6,228 nt of DNA from Candidatus Woesearchaeota archaeon (GTDB lineage: Archaea > Nanobdellota > Nanobdellia > Woesearchaeales > JAUUYB01), in contig JAUUYB010000065.1 in NCBI GenBank assembly GCA_030590605.1, positions 1 through 6,228 on the forward strand. Direction: 5' to 3'. How positions within the stretch are numbered: the stretch's first letter is position 1; each line of letters begins with the position of its first letter. Below the pieces are notes generated by a model. The model was not told the DNA's origin and did not search any database. It worked only from the letters and a program-made list of their open reading frames with translations. Position numbers and translations under genes: made by a program. Positions 5,614 to 6,228 of this stretch are shown one piece after another.

Positions 5614-6228
5614 ATGAAGATAATTGATATCTATGAGTTAGGAAGAGCAGTACCTATAGGTATCTCCCTTGAATCTGACCAAAAAAAACTTTCTTTCATC
5701 CGGTTCAAATACACCTCGAAAGAGGTCACAGCGACCACTTTGGTACTTCTTGGCATCGTTTTTATGATATATTACCTAATATCGTTCTTTCTTCCAAGTA
5801 TTGCAGGATATTTCCTGTTCCTAGGCCTGATCATCGCCATGATAGCATATATCTATCCAGTACATATCTATTATTCTCAAGAGCTCATGAATTATAGCGA
5901 GCAGATGCTTCGGGCAGTCCTTTCGATGACTAACTTCATCTCTATGAGGACAAGTTTCGAATATGCATTCATCGAGACATCCAAGCAGATAAAAGGGGTC
6001 CTTAAGCTTGAATTCGAAGATATAGTCAATCGGGTCACACGAAAGGATGTGACAAGTCTTGGAGAAGCGTTCGAGCCTTATATCCCACAATGGGTAGAGA
6101 TAAACCCAGTATTCGTAAAATCGCTCAGGCTCCTACAGACCGCGCTCATGGCTGAAGATGAAGACCGGGACACGATCCTTCAAGAGACCATAAGGACTCT
6201 TATGATCAATTTCAAGATCGCAGGGAAA
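5614..6228 (+). CDS. Pilus platform membrane protein (PilC/TadC/GspF, T2SSF-type), 3' end outside window
   Basis: The open frame runs from ATG 5614 to the window edge, 205 residues with no stop, so only the N-terminal part is present. After a 40-residue cytoplasmic start there are two membrane segments (about 41-60 and 64-82). A soluble helical stretch follows with the character of a T2SSF domain: QMLRAVLSMTNFISMRTSFEY-like helices around 97-117, then ETSKQIKGVL (121-130) and SLGEAFEPYIPQW (148-160). Family members normally have a second T2SSF domain and more membrane segments, which would lie beyond the edge. The platform protein sits in the membrane under the pilus and is turned by the ATPase; ATPase-then-platform is the usual archaeal gene order. 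A strong G-rich ribosome binding site lies 9 bases after the ATPase stop. The call rests on position, topology and general resemblance. Confidence 0.85.
   Translation, partial: MKIIDIYELGRAVPIGISLESDQKKLSFIRFKYTSKEVTATTLVLLGIVFMIYYLISFFLPSIAGYFLFLGLIIAMIAYIYPVHIYYSQELMNYSEQMLRAVLSMTNFISMRTSFEYAFIETSKQIKGVLKLEFEDIVNRVTRKDVTSLGEAFEPYIPQWVEINPVFVKSLRLLQTALMAEDEDRDTILQETIRTLMINFKIAGK

Noticed and set aside
3736..6228. Archaellum motor (FlaI/FlaJ) as the identity of the ATPase and platform genes
   Set aside because: No archaellin, FlaH or other archaellum genes are visible. The Cys-bearing N-terminus and the divergent pilin-like/VWA operon fit a pilus or secretion-like system better, although genes beyond the window could change this.

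Overview
The window looks like part of an archaeal chromosome. The evidence is a pilus/secretion ATPase of archaeal type, TATA boxes of the TTTATATA kind about 26-28 bases ahead of start codons with almost no leader, and class III (prepilin-like) signal sequences of the form K-G followed by a hydrophobic stretch. The small, Cys-rich, single-membrane-segment proteins resemble what is often seen in DPANN archaea (Woesearchaeota/Pacearchaeota-like genomes). That lineage guess is an inference; no rRNA or tRNA is present to place the organism.

Layout: two transcription units diverge from a 128-bp region (3608-3735). To the right, on the + strand, lie a 622-residue type IV pilus/type II secretion ATPase (3736-5604) and, 9 bases later, the start of a polytopic platform protein of the PilC/TadC/GspF type (5614 to the window edge). 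To the left, on the - strand, are four tightly packed genes. In transcription order they encode a 135-residue Cys-rich membrane-anchored protein (3200-3607), a 130-residue pilin-like protein with the same Cys spacing (2833-3225), a 147-residue pilin-like protein (2393-2836) and a 497-residue membrane-anchored protein with a von Willebrand factor A (VWA) fold and an intact DxSxS metal-site motif (898-2391). After a 183-bp gap with a perfect 12-bp inverted repeat and a probable promoter comes a fifth anchored, pilin-like protein with its own ribosome binding site (714 down to 1, running off the left edge).

Working model (inference): the ATPase and platform protein form the inner-membrane motor of a type IV pilus-like machine. 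The divergent operon supplies its exported parts: several minor-pilin-like, disulfide-rich and probably glycosylated subunits, plus a large VWA protein that could act as a tip adhesin, comparable in concept to bacterial PilY1 or TadG. No prepilin peptidase and no obvious major pilin lie inside the window. The set is not an archaellum cluster as far as visible, because no archaellin or ArlH/FlaH-like gene is seen.
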